Below, piece by piece: positions 55,963 through 64,000 of a stretch of DNA of 64,000 nucleotides (position 1 is its first letter; every line of letters begins with the position of its first letter). The notes beneath the pieces were generated by a model. It saw only the letters and a program-made list of their open reading frames with translations, ran no database searches and was not told where the DNA came from. Source of the stretch: Janthinobacterium sp. PC23-8 (GTDB taxonomy: Bacteria > Pseudomonadota > Gammaproteobacteria > Burkholderiales > Burkholderiaceae_D); contig NZ_NJGY01000001.1 in assembly GCF_002250505.1 (NCBI RefSeq), forward strand, positions 2,177,878 to 2,241,877, given 5' to 3'. Both the position numbers and the translations under genes were made by a program.

Positions 55963-58900
55963 ATGCACACCATCCCATCCAAGCCACCCGCACCAGGGGC
56001 AGCTCTACCTGAATACGTCGAGCTACAGTGTATCTCGAATTTCTCATTTCTGCGGGGTGCATCGGCGCCGGACGAGCTAGTCGAACGAGCTTACTTCTTA
56101 GGTTACTCGGCGCTGGCCATTACTGACGAATGCTCTCTGGCTGGTGTCGTGCGTGCTCACATCACCGCGAAGGAGCTTGGGCTAACACTGCTTATCGGCA
56201 GTCAAATGGAAGTTACCCCTGAAGACGGCAGTCCTCCATTTCGGCTCATCATTCTCGCCACGAACAAGAACGGCTATGGCAACTTGAGCGAACTGATTAC
56301 CGTTGGAAGGATGAGCGCAGACAAAGGGAGTTATCTGGTGCGGCCACGCGATATTGCGACGCCAGTGGGCGACCTCGTTCACCTTCGTGGCCTGCCCGAT
56401 TGCCAGTTCATCCTGTCGCCAAGATATGGCGCGACATACGAAGAAGTCGCACGCCAGGCTGCGTGGCTTGTACAGTGCGCACCCGGCCGGGCTCGCATCG
56501 CGCTCACGCTACACCATCGGAATAAAGACCGAATCCACCGCCAGTTGGTGGACGACATCGCCGGCGAATTCAGCATGCCCGTCGTTGCCACAGGCGATGT
56601 GAGAATGCACGTGCGCTCGTGCAAGCCGCTATACGACACCATGACCGCCATTCGCCACGTCATTCCTGTCGCGCAGTGCGGCTACAAGCTGCCTCCGAAC
56701 GCAGAACAGCATCTTCGGTCGCGTCTTCGGTTGGGCAATCTGTATCCCCGCGAAGCCTTAGCAGAGACTATGCGCTTGGCGAAGCTCTGCAATTTTTCGC
56801 TGGATGAACTTCGCTACGAATACCCGCACGAGCTGGTTCCCGAGGGCGAAACGCCAGCAACATATTTGCGCAAAGAATCGTACCTTGGCGCCCATTGGCG
56901 CTACCCGCACGGAATTCCAGAGAACGTCCATGCCCAGCTTGAGCATGAACTGGGCATCATCGAAGAGCTGCGGTACGAGCCATATTTTCTAACAGTGTTC
57001 GACATTGTGCGATTCGCCCGGTCCCAACAAATCCTCTGTCAGGGCCGTGGGTCCGCAGCCAATAGCGCTGTCTGCTACTGTCTGGGCGTGACCGAGGTGG
57101 ACCCGTCGCGCGGCACACTTCTCTTTGAACGGTTTATGTCAAAAGAGAGGAATGAGCCACCAGACATCGATATCGATTTTGAGCACCAACGGCGTGAAGA
57201 AGTGCTTCAATATGTCTATAAAAAATATGGCCGTATGCGAGCGGCATTGACTGCCGTCGTGACTGCTTATCGTCCAAAATCGGTATTACGTGATGTAGGC
57301 AAGGCCCTTGGCGTCGACCTGAGCGTGGTAGACAAAGTCGCAAAGGCCCGCAACTCCTGGGGTGGCCATGCTGATTTGCAGCAGCGTCTACTTGAATGTG
57401 GTTTTGACCCCGATTCGCCTATCGCCGAGAAATGGAGTTACCTCGCCAACGCACTGATTGGCATGCCGCGGCATCTCTCGCAACACCCTGGCGGCTTCGT
57501 CATCTCGCATACGAAACTGTCTCGCCTAGTACCGATTGAAAACGCAGCCATGGAAGACCGGACTGTCGTCCAGTGGGACAAGAATGACCTCGATGCAGTA
57601 GGCTTATTGAAAATTGACCTCCTTGCCTTGGGGATGCTGTCGTGTATCCGGCGCGCGCTCGAACTGGTTTCCGAACAGCGGGGCTGCAGGTTTGAATTGG
57701 GGGATATCCCAGCCGAGGACCCTGAAACCTACCAGATGATTTGTGAAGCTGAGACCATGGGCGTATTCCAGATTGAGTCTCGCGCGCAGATGTCTATGCT
57801 GCCGCGCATGCAGCCACGCACGTTCTACGACCTAGTAATCGAGATTGCGATTATTCGACCAGGGCCAATACAAGGCGGAATGATTCAGCCTTATATCCGG
57901 CGCCGGCAAGGTCTCGAACCTGTGAGCTACCCAAGCGATGAAATTCAGGGTGTCCTGCAGCGCACGCTCGGCGTGCCGATTTTCCAAGAACAGGTCATGT
58001 CGATTGCCATGGTCGCAGCCGGATTCTCCGCTGGCAAAGCAGATGCACTGCGACGAGCCATGGCAGCGTGGCAGCGCAAAGGCAACCTGGCACAGTTCGA
58101 GGACGACCTTCTTTCCGGCATGCTCGCACGTGGATACGACGAAGCGTTCGCCAACAACATCATCGGCCAGCTTAAAGGATTTGCCGCGTACGGGTTTCCC
58201 GAGTCCCACGCTCATTCCTTTGCGCTGATAGCCTATGCATCTTGTTGGCTAAAGCGGCATGAGCCAGCGGCCTTTCTTGCAGCGCTGCTCAACAGCCAAC
58301 CGATGGGTTTTTACTCATCGTCCTCTCTCGCGCAGGACGCACAGCGCAATGGCATTGAAGTGCGGCCACCGGACGTCTGCATTAGCAACTGGGACGCCAC
58401 ACTAGAGCCTCCAACAAAAGGGACACAGCCTGCAGTGAGACTCGGGCTGAACATTATCAACGGCATGGAGCAGGAGGCCGCGTGGCGCATAGAGGAAGCG
58501 CGCGCCATTGCGCCGTTCAAAAACACTATCGACCTCGCATATCGTGCCAACTTAGACGAAGGCGATATGAACAAATTGGCTCAAGGGGACGCACTTCAAA
58601 CCCTGTCAGGGAACCGGCGCCAAGCAATGTGGCAGGCAAAGTCTAGTGTGCCAGACAAAGGGCTGCTCCGACCGGCGGAAATTACTGAAGACCTGGTGGA
58701 GCTTGAGGCCCCAACTGAAGCAGAGGATGTTGTTACGGACTATAAACGGCTTGGACTCACGCTACGTAGCCATCCGCTGTCTTTTCTGAGGTCCACGCTG
58801 ACGGAGCGGCGCTTCATTACAAGCGATGTGCTAGCAGGGTTCGCTGACCGACAGCTCGCTCGCGCCTGCGGCATAGTAACCGTTCGTCAGCGCCCAGGTA

Positions 58901-59133
58901 CAGCCAAGGGCGTGGTCTTTATCACCCTAGAAGATGAACACGGGAGCGTCAACGTCATCTGTTGGCCAAGCCTCGTCGAGGAATACCGCCGGGAGGTGAT
59001 GAGCGCTGAACTGTTGGGCGTCTACGGCATATGGCAATCCGACAGTGGCGTGCGGCACTTGGTCGCGAAGCGCCTGGTCGACCTTAGTCATTTACTTGGT
59101 GAGATTCCCACAAAGTCGCGGGATTTCCAATAG
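55963..59133 (+). CDS. dnaE2: Error-prone DNA polymerase DnaE2 (ImuC)
   Basis: 1,056 residues. PHP domain at the N-terminus (ELQCISNFSFLRGASAPDEL, ALAITDECSLAGVV), then the C-family palm with LCQGRGSAANSAVCYCLGVT and PPDIDIDFEH (catalytic Asp pair), the fingers (RPGPIQGGMIQPYIRRRQ), a helix-hairpin-helix region and a C-terminal OB fold (RQRPGTAKGVVFITLEDEHG). DnaE2 is the active polymerase of the SOS mutasome. The operon sits inside a defence island rather than in core genome, so it was probably acquired or moved with it. Confidence 0.95.
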   Translation: MHTIPSKPPAPGAALPEYVELQCISNFSFLRGASAPDELVERAYFLGYSALAITDECSLAGVVRAHITAKELGLTLLIGSQMEVTPEDGSPPFRLIILATNKNGYGNLSELITVGRMSADKGSYLVRPRDIATPVGDLVHLRGLPDCQFILSPRYGATYEEVARQAAWLVQCAPGRARIALTLHHRNKDRIHRQLVDDIAGEFSMPVVATGDVRMHVRSCKPLYDTMTAIRHVIPVAQCGYKLPPNAEQHLRSRLRLGNLYPREALAETMRLAKLCNFSLDELRYEYPHELVPEGETPATYLRKESYLGAHWRYPHGIPENVHAQLEHELGIIEELRYEPYFLTVFDIVRFARSQQILCQGRGSAANSAVCYCLGVTEVDPSRGTLLFERFMSKERNEPPDIDIDFEHQRREEVLQYVYKKYGRMRAALTAVVTAYRPKSVLRDVGKALGVDLSVVDKVAKARNSWGGHADLQQRLLECGFDPDSPIAEKWSYLANALIGMPRHLSQHPGGFVISHTKLSRLVPIENAAMEDRTVVQWDKNDLDAVGLLKIDLLALGMLSCIRRALELVSEQRGCRFELGDIPAEDPETYQMICEAETMGVFQIESRAQMSMLPRMQPRTFYDLVIEIAIIRPGPIQGGMIQPYIRRRQGLEPVSYPSDEIQGVLQRTLGVPIFQEQVMSIAMVAAGFSAGKADALRRAMAAWQRKGNLAQFEDDLLSGMLARGYDEAFANNIIGQLKGFAAYGFPESHAHSFALIAYASCWLKRHEPAAFLAALLNSQPMGFYSSSSLAQDAQRNGIEVRPPDVCISNWDATLEPPTKGTQPAVRLGLNIINGMEQEAAWRIEEARAIAPFKNTIDLAYRANLDEGDMNKLAQGDALQTLSGNRRQAMWQAKSSVPDKGLLRPAEITEDLVELEAPTEAEDVVTDYKRLGLTLRSHPLSFLRSTLTERRFITSDVLAGFADRQLARACGIVTVRQRPGTAKGVVFITLEDEHGSVNVICWPSLVEEYRREVMSAELLGVYGIWQSDSGVRHLVAKRLVDLSHLLGEIPTKSRDFQ

Positions 59134-59138
59134 AAAAT

Positions 59139-60554
59139 TTAGCGCCGACGACGCAGTCGACTAACCAGCTTCGTGTAGGCTGGCTTCGGAGGATTTCGTT
59201 CTGCTCGGAGAATATTTTTAATATGGACCGTTACTCTTCTTGCCGCATACACCTGTCCATTCACTCTCACGACACAGTCCATGTAGTGCTTGCCTGAATA
59301 CGAGGTATGCTCACGCACGGTTAAAAGTCGCATGCCCATTTTCCGATGACCAAGGTCTCCAATTCCATCTGATTCATTTCCAGCGTTACGCACAGTCCAC
59401 TCGACTGTGGCGTAATCCGGGATGATATGCTGATTTTTTATTCGGAATACTAACCAACAATTTTTCGCAACGCCGGGCACTTCATTGTCATATGTCACGT
59501 CAGGCTGTTTGCTATCTCCAACAAACACAGCTATCTCAATATCCGGAATCTGCATCACAGCTCTGCCAGACACTTCTTCCTGCATTTCCACCGCGGCTAC
59601 GTCAGGAAGCGGCATAAGGAACGAAAAGGGCTGCGACCATATAAGCGCAGAAGCAGCCTCGTCGTTCGCTTCTATGGCTTGTTCAGCGGCGTCACGCAGG
59701 CCTTGCATGTTACTTAGAAAGGCATCCCAAGCATCATCCGTCATGCGGTTCAGGTCTTCGTCCCTATCAACGGGGTTACGAACCTCTCTGGCGGCGAACA
59801 GCCTGTTATGGATACGGGTGATGATGTCAACGAGCGCGTCGTCGTCATCCTTCAATCCAAGTAGCCGTTCAAACCATGCGGCCTGAAAAGCCTCCGTGAC
59901 AACCACCGTAATGAGAATGGATGATGGGCGCGAGTCTGGCGTCTCTACAAAGGCGACTGCCGCCCAGCCTTTCATATACCGGATTAGGCGCCGAAGTTGC
60001 TCACGTTCTGCGCCACTAGCTGCGTCTCTGAACCATTTGTAGATTGGCTTGGGGTCACTCGATTCCCAGCCTTTAGCAAGGGTGGCTAGGCGGCGTGTGT
60101 CAGTGGACCGGTCCAAATGGTAGACGGGGGTATCGATATGAAATTGTCTCTTGAAAAGCGCACGCGAACAGCGTTCTTTCGCAGGTTCTTCTACTCGCTC
60201 CACATCTTCACATTCTTTTCCGTAGTCGGACAGCCGATTCTGCACCCAAGCGCGCAGTTGTTCTGGCGCCGGATAGGCCTCCCCTGCTTTCCCTACCCAC
60301 TCAAAATAGATGCCAACATCAACGTCGTATTCCTCATGAAGATGAACGGGTTTAATAAGTGTTCCGTACTTATAGGACCCTTGTAGCCAAGTAGAGATTG
60401 GGAAGCCTGAATCATCGCGTAGCATAGGGCAGACGACATCTCGCATCGCATTCCACTGCAATTGCAAGAACTCGCGCTGCTCCACACTAGGCGTCAAGCG
60501 ATTTATTAACGAGTCTGGAGCGTTACCGCTAAAAAGTTGAGCTGCTTTACCCAT
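59139..60554 (-). CDS. CBASS cyclase with AGS-C-like C-terminal domain (second system)
   Basis: A 471-residue CD-NTase unlike the DncV-like one. TWLQGSYKYGTLIKP (Gly59-Ser60) and EEYDVDVGIYFEW (Asp77, Asp79) with HIDTPVYHLD (Asp141) form the active site. The C-terminal about 130 residues (SKQPDVTYDNEVPGVAKNCW, VEWTVRNAGNESD, YMDCVVRVNGQVYAARRVTV) fit the AGS-C domain found after such cyclases. It starts two bases after the patatin gene. No cap2/cap3 is present, so this is a type I layout. The cyclic nucleotide product cannot be read. It ends RLRRRR. Confidence 0.85.
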   Translation of the reverse strand: MGKAAQLFSGNAPDSLINRLTPSVEQREFLQLQWNAMRDVVCPMLRDDSGFPISTWLQGSYKYGTLIKPVHLHEEYDVDVGIYFEWVGKAGEAYPAPEQLRAWVQNRLSDYGKECEDVERVEEPAKERCSRALFKRQFHIDTPVYHLDRSTDTRRLATLAKGWESSDPKPIYKWFRDAASGAEREQLRRLIRYMKGWAAVAFVETPDSRPSSILITVVVTEAFQAAWFERLLGLKDDDDALVDIITRIHNRLFAAREVRNPVDRDEDLNRMTDDAWDAFLSNMQGLRDAAEQAIEANDEAASALIWSQPFSFLMPLPDVAAVEMQEEVSGRAVMQIPDIEIAVFVGDSKQPDVTYDNEVPGVAKNCWLVFRIKNQHIIPDYATVEWTVRNAGNESDGIGDLGHRKMGMRLLTVREHTSYSGKHYMDCVVRVNGQVYAARRVTVHIKNILRAERNPPKPAYTKLVSRLRRRR

Positions 60555-60556
60555 AT

Positions 60557-61570
60557 TCAGTCTCTAATTATTTTTAAGTAAGGCGCGTGCTTTAAAAAAG
60601 GTGTTAAGGTTGTGGTGACTGTGTCGGACACCGCTTTCCTCGCCAAGCTAATGAGCGTGGCCCGTGCTCCGTCGCTCGCGACATCAAGCCCTAACTCTTC
60701 AGCCTGCTCATGCGATGGTTCTCGGTCTAAACGGACATACCGCGAACCCAAGCGGTGGGCCATAAGCTGTCCTACAAATTGCTGCTGCGCCGATATCATT
60801 ACTGAAACCAAACGTGTGTCCTTCATCCAGCTTCCAATACCGAACTGTCGGCCTGCAGAATGCGCAACCGAATAAGACTTCGTCGTCGTCCCGATACTCA
60901 GTAGATGGAATGAAGCCGGCGACACGCCAAAATAATGTTCTGCCTCGTGCAGTGCAATCTGGTCCGGCGCATTTGCAAACAGGCCACCATCGGCATACCG
61001 GTCTCCTCCGATTTCAGCAAGTTCAAAGAAGGTTGGTGCCGCAGCGGTAGCAAGCGCAACATCTACTGCAGCGAAATTGCTGTCACGTTGCCACTCAATT
61101 TTGTGACGCGTCTTGAATACTTGTGGCGTTCCTTGAGTAAGGTTCACCGCAGGAATAGCAACCGGATGAATTGCGTCACCGAAAAGAGTTCCACGGGGAA
61201 TGAGCTGCTCGATAGCATCTCGTAACGGAGCAGTTGAGTATCGGGGCTTGTCTAGGTGCTTAAACAAATCCAATTTGTATGCGAGCCCGCCGTGTGGCGC
61301 GCGCCGTTCCGGAGGAAAAATACTCAGCCCGCAAGAAGTAAAAACCTCCACAACTTTTGACATCGGGACTTCAAAGGCGGCAGCAATCGCGACTATCCCG
61401 CCAATTGAAGTTCCACAGATAAGGTCAAAATGTCGACCTATCGGTCGCCCAGTAGCTTCCTCAATACTTGCCAACGCCTGGGCGGTGAAGAGCCCACGGA
61501 ACCCTCCACCTGAAAGTGCCAGTGCATGGAACTCTTGTTCTGCAGGCCACACCGAAACATTTTCTTTCAT
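60557..61570 (-). CDS. CBASS patatin-like phospholipase effector (second system)
   Basis: 337 residues. SGGGFRG (residues 20-26), GTSIGG with nucleophile Ser55 and YADGGLFANAP with Asp194 are the patatin loop and dyad. Similar in plan to the capV at 38059 but with different surrounding residues, so it is a separate effector and not a recent copy. Start: the ATG at 61570 rather than the TTG at 61585. It leads a two-gene operon with the AGS-C cyclase. Confidence 0.9.
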   Translation of the reverse strand: MKENVSVWPAEQEFHALALSGGGFRGLFTAQALASIEEATGRPIGRHFDLICGTSIGGIVAIAAAFEVPMSKVVEVFTSCGLSIFPPERRAPHGGLAYKLDLFKHLDKPRYSTAPLRDAIEQLIPRGTLFGDAIHPVAIPAVNLTQGTPQVFKTRHKIEWQRDSNFAAVDVALATAAAPTFFELAEIGGDRYADGGLFANAPDQIALHEAEHYFGVSPASFHLLSIGTTTKSYSVAHSAGRQFGIGSWMKDTRLVSVMISAQQQFVGQLMAHRLGSRYVRLDREPSHEQAEELGLDVASDGARATLISLARKAVSDTVTTTLTPFLKHAPYLKIIRD

Positions 61571-61730
61571 CTGAACACTTTCCAATTAAACATGACAAAT
61601 ATACCGCATTTGGTTGCATTAAAGTAAAAACAATTATGAAATAGAATTTCAACATCGAAGCTGAGCGTTGCTGACACCTCCGAACAATCGGGCGTAAAAT
61701 CCTCTGGCTATTAGAAAAGGAATATTAGGC

Positions 61731-62531
61731 ATGTGCGTCAACTACATCACAGTGTCTCGCCAGGTATCGTTCGACTGGTTCCGCACGCCAATTGAAGCCA
61801 GCGACGAATGGCGCGATGAAATCTACAAAGACCGTTTAGCGCCGTTTATCGTCCACGACGACCAGGGAAACCGGAAAGCTTTGGTAGGCTCGTACGGCTT
61901 CGTACCACAGCGACATCGCCCATTCAAGAAATTGACGCCAGAAGAAAAAGCCAAATTCGACACGAAGGTAGCAAAGGCTCTGGCTCAAGGGAAGCCGACA
62001 CCGGAGCCCCCACGCATTCGGATGGACACGATGAACGCGCGCGCGGAAGAAGTTGGGAGCAAGCTCAACTATAAGCGCTTCTGGCTGCAGCAGCAGTTGT
62101 GCATCGTGCCCGCGTTAAGGGTCTTCGAGCCAAATTGGGAAACAGGCGTGCACGAGCGCTGGGCAATCGAGCTCGCAGGCGCCGAGCCTATCGGGTTGCC
62201 TGGGATGTGGCGAACTTGGGAAGAGAAAGATGGCATCATCACTCACAGCTTTACTCACTTCACATTGAATGCTGACGACCACCCATTACTCAATCGATTC
62301 CATCGGCCTGGAGAAGAGAAACGAGGCGTAGCAATTCTTCGACCGGAGTATTACGATGATTGGCTTAGCTCGACGAATCCCGAGTTCGCGCGTGTCCTCA
62401 TTGAGCTGCGTTCGGAGACAGAGCTGCAGGCGTTCGCGGCACCGAAACAGACCATGGATAAAGACGAGGTTGATGACGCCGAGCCCCCTCTTGCGGAGCC
62501 AGAGAGCGCGCTGCAGGCATCTCTATTTTAA
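61731..62531 (+). CDS. SRAP/YedK-type protein (HMCES family)
   Basis: 266 residues starting MCVNYITVSRQ; after removal of Met the catalytic Cys2 would be N-terminal, as in SRAP proteins that form thiazolidine cross-links with abasic sites in single-stranded DNA. The downstream block TLNADDHPLLNRFHRPGEEKRG carries the conserved Asn and His. A charged insert (LTPEEKAKFDTKVAKALAQG) is longer than in E. coli YedK. AAAGGA lies before the ATG. It is divergent from the second CBASS. No LexA box is apparent. Confidence 0.88.
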   Translation: MCVNYITVSRQVSFDWFRTPIEASDEWRDEIYKDRLAPFIVHDDQGNRKALVGSYGFVPQRHRPFKKLTPEEKAKFDTKVAKALAQGKPTPEPPRIRMDTMNARAEEVGSKLNYKRFWLQQQLCIVPALRVFEPNWETGVHERWAIELAGAEPIGLPGMWRTWEEKDGIITHSFTHFTLNADDHPLLNRFHRPGEEKRGVAILRPEYYDDWLSSTNPEFARVLIELRSETELQAFAAPKQTMDKDEVDDAEPPLAEPESALQASLF

Positions 62532-63114
62532 CTTGGTCTAGGCCAAGGTATGAAAAGCCTCAGAGGCATGCGCCAACTGCAGAGAGGCACAAAACTTAGT
62601 TGTACTTCGCAAGCTCTTCCGGCGTTATACGGCGAAGTTACATCACAGGACTTGCGCTTTGCGCAGATGCGGCATGTCGGCAGCGAGAAGGCTTTGAAAC
62701 CAAAAGCGTGTACGTCGACATGATGCCGGCATTCATTCCGCGATGCATCACGTGCGTGGGTGGTTGTCGACAATGGACTTTGTTCCAAGCGGCAGCGATG
62801 GTCGCGTCTACTTCGAGTCGTTCGGCGAAGCGAGACCGAAGCAGGGGCTGAGCTTCAGGGAACTGCGGACACCGAGCTGATTGACGGTATCCCGCCAGAG
62901 TCTGGACCTAAAAACGTCCCGTAAAGAGGTGATGACATTCTAGGGAGCCAGCGCACTCGTGTGGCACATTGTTTGATGTCACGACACGACGCTTGCGAGC
63001 TTGCCAAAGTCAAATGACCGCTGGAGCGCTCAGGGAGTAAGGACGCAGCTTAATGAAAGTCTTGGCGCTACTTCCCATGAGCCGGGAGCGAATGGAGTTG
63101 CGCGTGGTATGGAA
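62532..63114. other. Gap without a supported gene
   Basis: Short frames only, none with family features or a convincing start. Confidence 0.45.
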
Positions 63115-64000
63115 CTAGGCCGACTGCCTTTGGCTTCTGTGATGCATAATGAATGGTGCCATGGCTTCCACTACTTTCTTTTCGAAGATTGGATACAGAG
63201 TCCCAGAAATTGAGTCGTTTTCACTTAGGCCCATATCTAGCATCGCTTCCTTGCATGCGGCTTGATAAGCGAGATTGAAGCTTCGGTCCCATGAACGTTT
63301 CATCAGCGCGTCCATGACCTGTCCCACTGCCTTTTCAGTGCGCTCCGAATCGTAGCCATCTCCATAGAGAATTCTGTCAACTAAAGAGATTTCCAAGTTC
63401 CAATCAACAGTGATTTCAATTTCACGGGCTTCGTCTGGAACTATCGCATAGGTTGATGCAATGGCGGGGCCATCGTACTGTCGACTAAGCTCAATGTGCC
63501 ATCGTGCAAATGAGAAGTACTCCACATATGCTAGCAGCCTAGATGTTTTAGGGTCCCCAGAAATGCTTACGCAATGAAAAATCTGACCGGGTTTGCGCCC
63601 CTTTACAACGTCTATCAGGCTGCTCCAGCCATAGCTGGTCGTCAGCAGTTCTGGCTGACGAAGAAATGGTAGGACTACTTCACATTCATGCGGACTTATG
63701 CCGAGTTTGAAGGCGTACGCAAGCGCTGTAGTGACAATTGAGCGTCCGGCCTCCGGTCCGCCAGGTGCCAGGTCGACCTTTATAGGTTCTTCTAAATAGC
63801 TGGTGCTCATCTTTGCGGAGGAGAGAGCTGCTTGGTCGTCAAGATTCGGGTAACGTTGTTTAAGTTCCGATACCTTCTTTCGCACCTCCCCCATATCCCG
63901 AGCTATAAAGGAAATCTTCGTCTTATCGCCGTCCGGTACTTGACTGTATTGAAAGCGAGCAGGTGTCATGGTCCCATCATTGTGTAGCTTGTAGTCTTTC
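63115..64000 (-). CDS. Hypothetical protein, N-terminus beyond the right edge
   Basis: The frame is open from the right edge (KDYKLHNDGTMTPARFQYSQ) to a stop at 63115, so the ATG at 63969 is probably internal and 284 or more residues are present. The visible part has RDMGEVRKKVSELKQRYPNL, a RYxxxGPAIASTYAIVP-like region and a helical C-terminus. No motif is assigned. Its missing N-terminus might hold a nuclease domain, but nothing here shows it. Confidence 0.5.
   Translation of the reverse strand, partial: KDYKLHNDGTMTPARFQYSQVPDGDKTKISFIARDMGEVRKKVSELKQRYPNLDDQAALSSAKMSTSYLEEPIKVDLAPGGPEAGRSIVTTALAYAFKLGISPHECEVVLPFLRQPELLTTSYGWSSLIDVVKGRKPGQIFHCVSISGDPKTSRLLAYVEYFSFARWHIELSRQYDGPAIASTYAIVPDEAREIEITVDWNLEISLVDRILYGDGYDSERTEKAVGQVMDALMKRSWDRSFNLAYQAACKEAMLDMGLSENDSISGTLYPIFEKKVVEAMAPFIMHHRSQRQSA

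Overview
The window looks like a chromosome segment of a betaproteobacterium, probably Oxalobacteraceae (Janthinobacterium/Massilia/Duganella-like). That is inference from the Burkholderiales-type porin, the high-GC codon use and the protein styles; no rRNA or tRNA gene was seen to fix the taxon.

Positions 1 to about 24,280 are ordinary high-GC core genome. They hold folE (cut by the left edge), nudC, a Fur-box-preceded catecholate siderophore receptor, a dicarboxylate/cation symporter, a porin and a DctB/DctD-like two-component pair. The symporter promoter region has a perfect palindrome, an IHF consensus and a -24/-12 promoter in the right order, so DctD control of it is likely. Next come a metallophosphoesterase, an outer-membrane barrel, an ABC ATPase with a permease fused to an M1 aminopeptidase, an AlgE-like porin operon, and a cupin-mqo-fumC operon joining two consecutive TCA-cycle steps.

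From about 24,300 to the right edge the sequence becomes an accessory island of lower and uneven GC, with many small or unknown genes, transposons and anti-phage genes. It opens with a NucS-like nuclease, a nucleotidyltransferase, small hypothetical genes, an XRE regulator, secreted proteins, a HAD protein, KptA (RNA 2'-phosphotransferase), two AlpA-like HTH proteins and an IS3-family element.

The centrepiece is a type II CBASS operon at 38,059-48,093: patatin effector capV, DncV-like cyclase, the E2-E1 ligase cap2 and the JAB peptidase cap3. cap2 has been hit twice by the same IS4-family element (9-bp target duplications AGCAGTAGC and GCTTTAGAT). The piece between the insertions was then tandemly duplicated, giving IS-cap2-IS-cap2-IS with a period of exactly 2,776 bp. 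The middle IS has unmatched flanks, as expected of an unequal-crossover product. Removing the insertions on paper restores one 543-codon cap2 frame with an E2 cysteine and an E1 nucleotide-binding loop.

Downstream lie an HNH nuclease with six DnaJ-like zinc-finger repeats (an architecture I do not recognise), an H-NS-family protein, a GIY-YIG-type protein, a Lit-like metallopeptidase, an SOS-controlled imuA-imuB-dnaE2 mutasome behind a LexA box, a second unrelated CBASS (patatin plus AGS-C-type cyclase, type I layout) and an SRAP/YedK protein. The island therefore combines two cyclic-nucleotide defence systems with DNA-damage tolerance and nucleases. No integrase is inside the window, so its mobility mechanism and right end are not visible.
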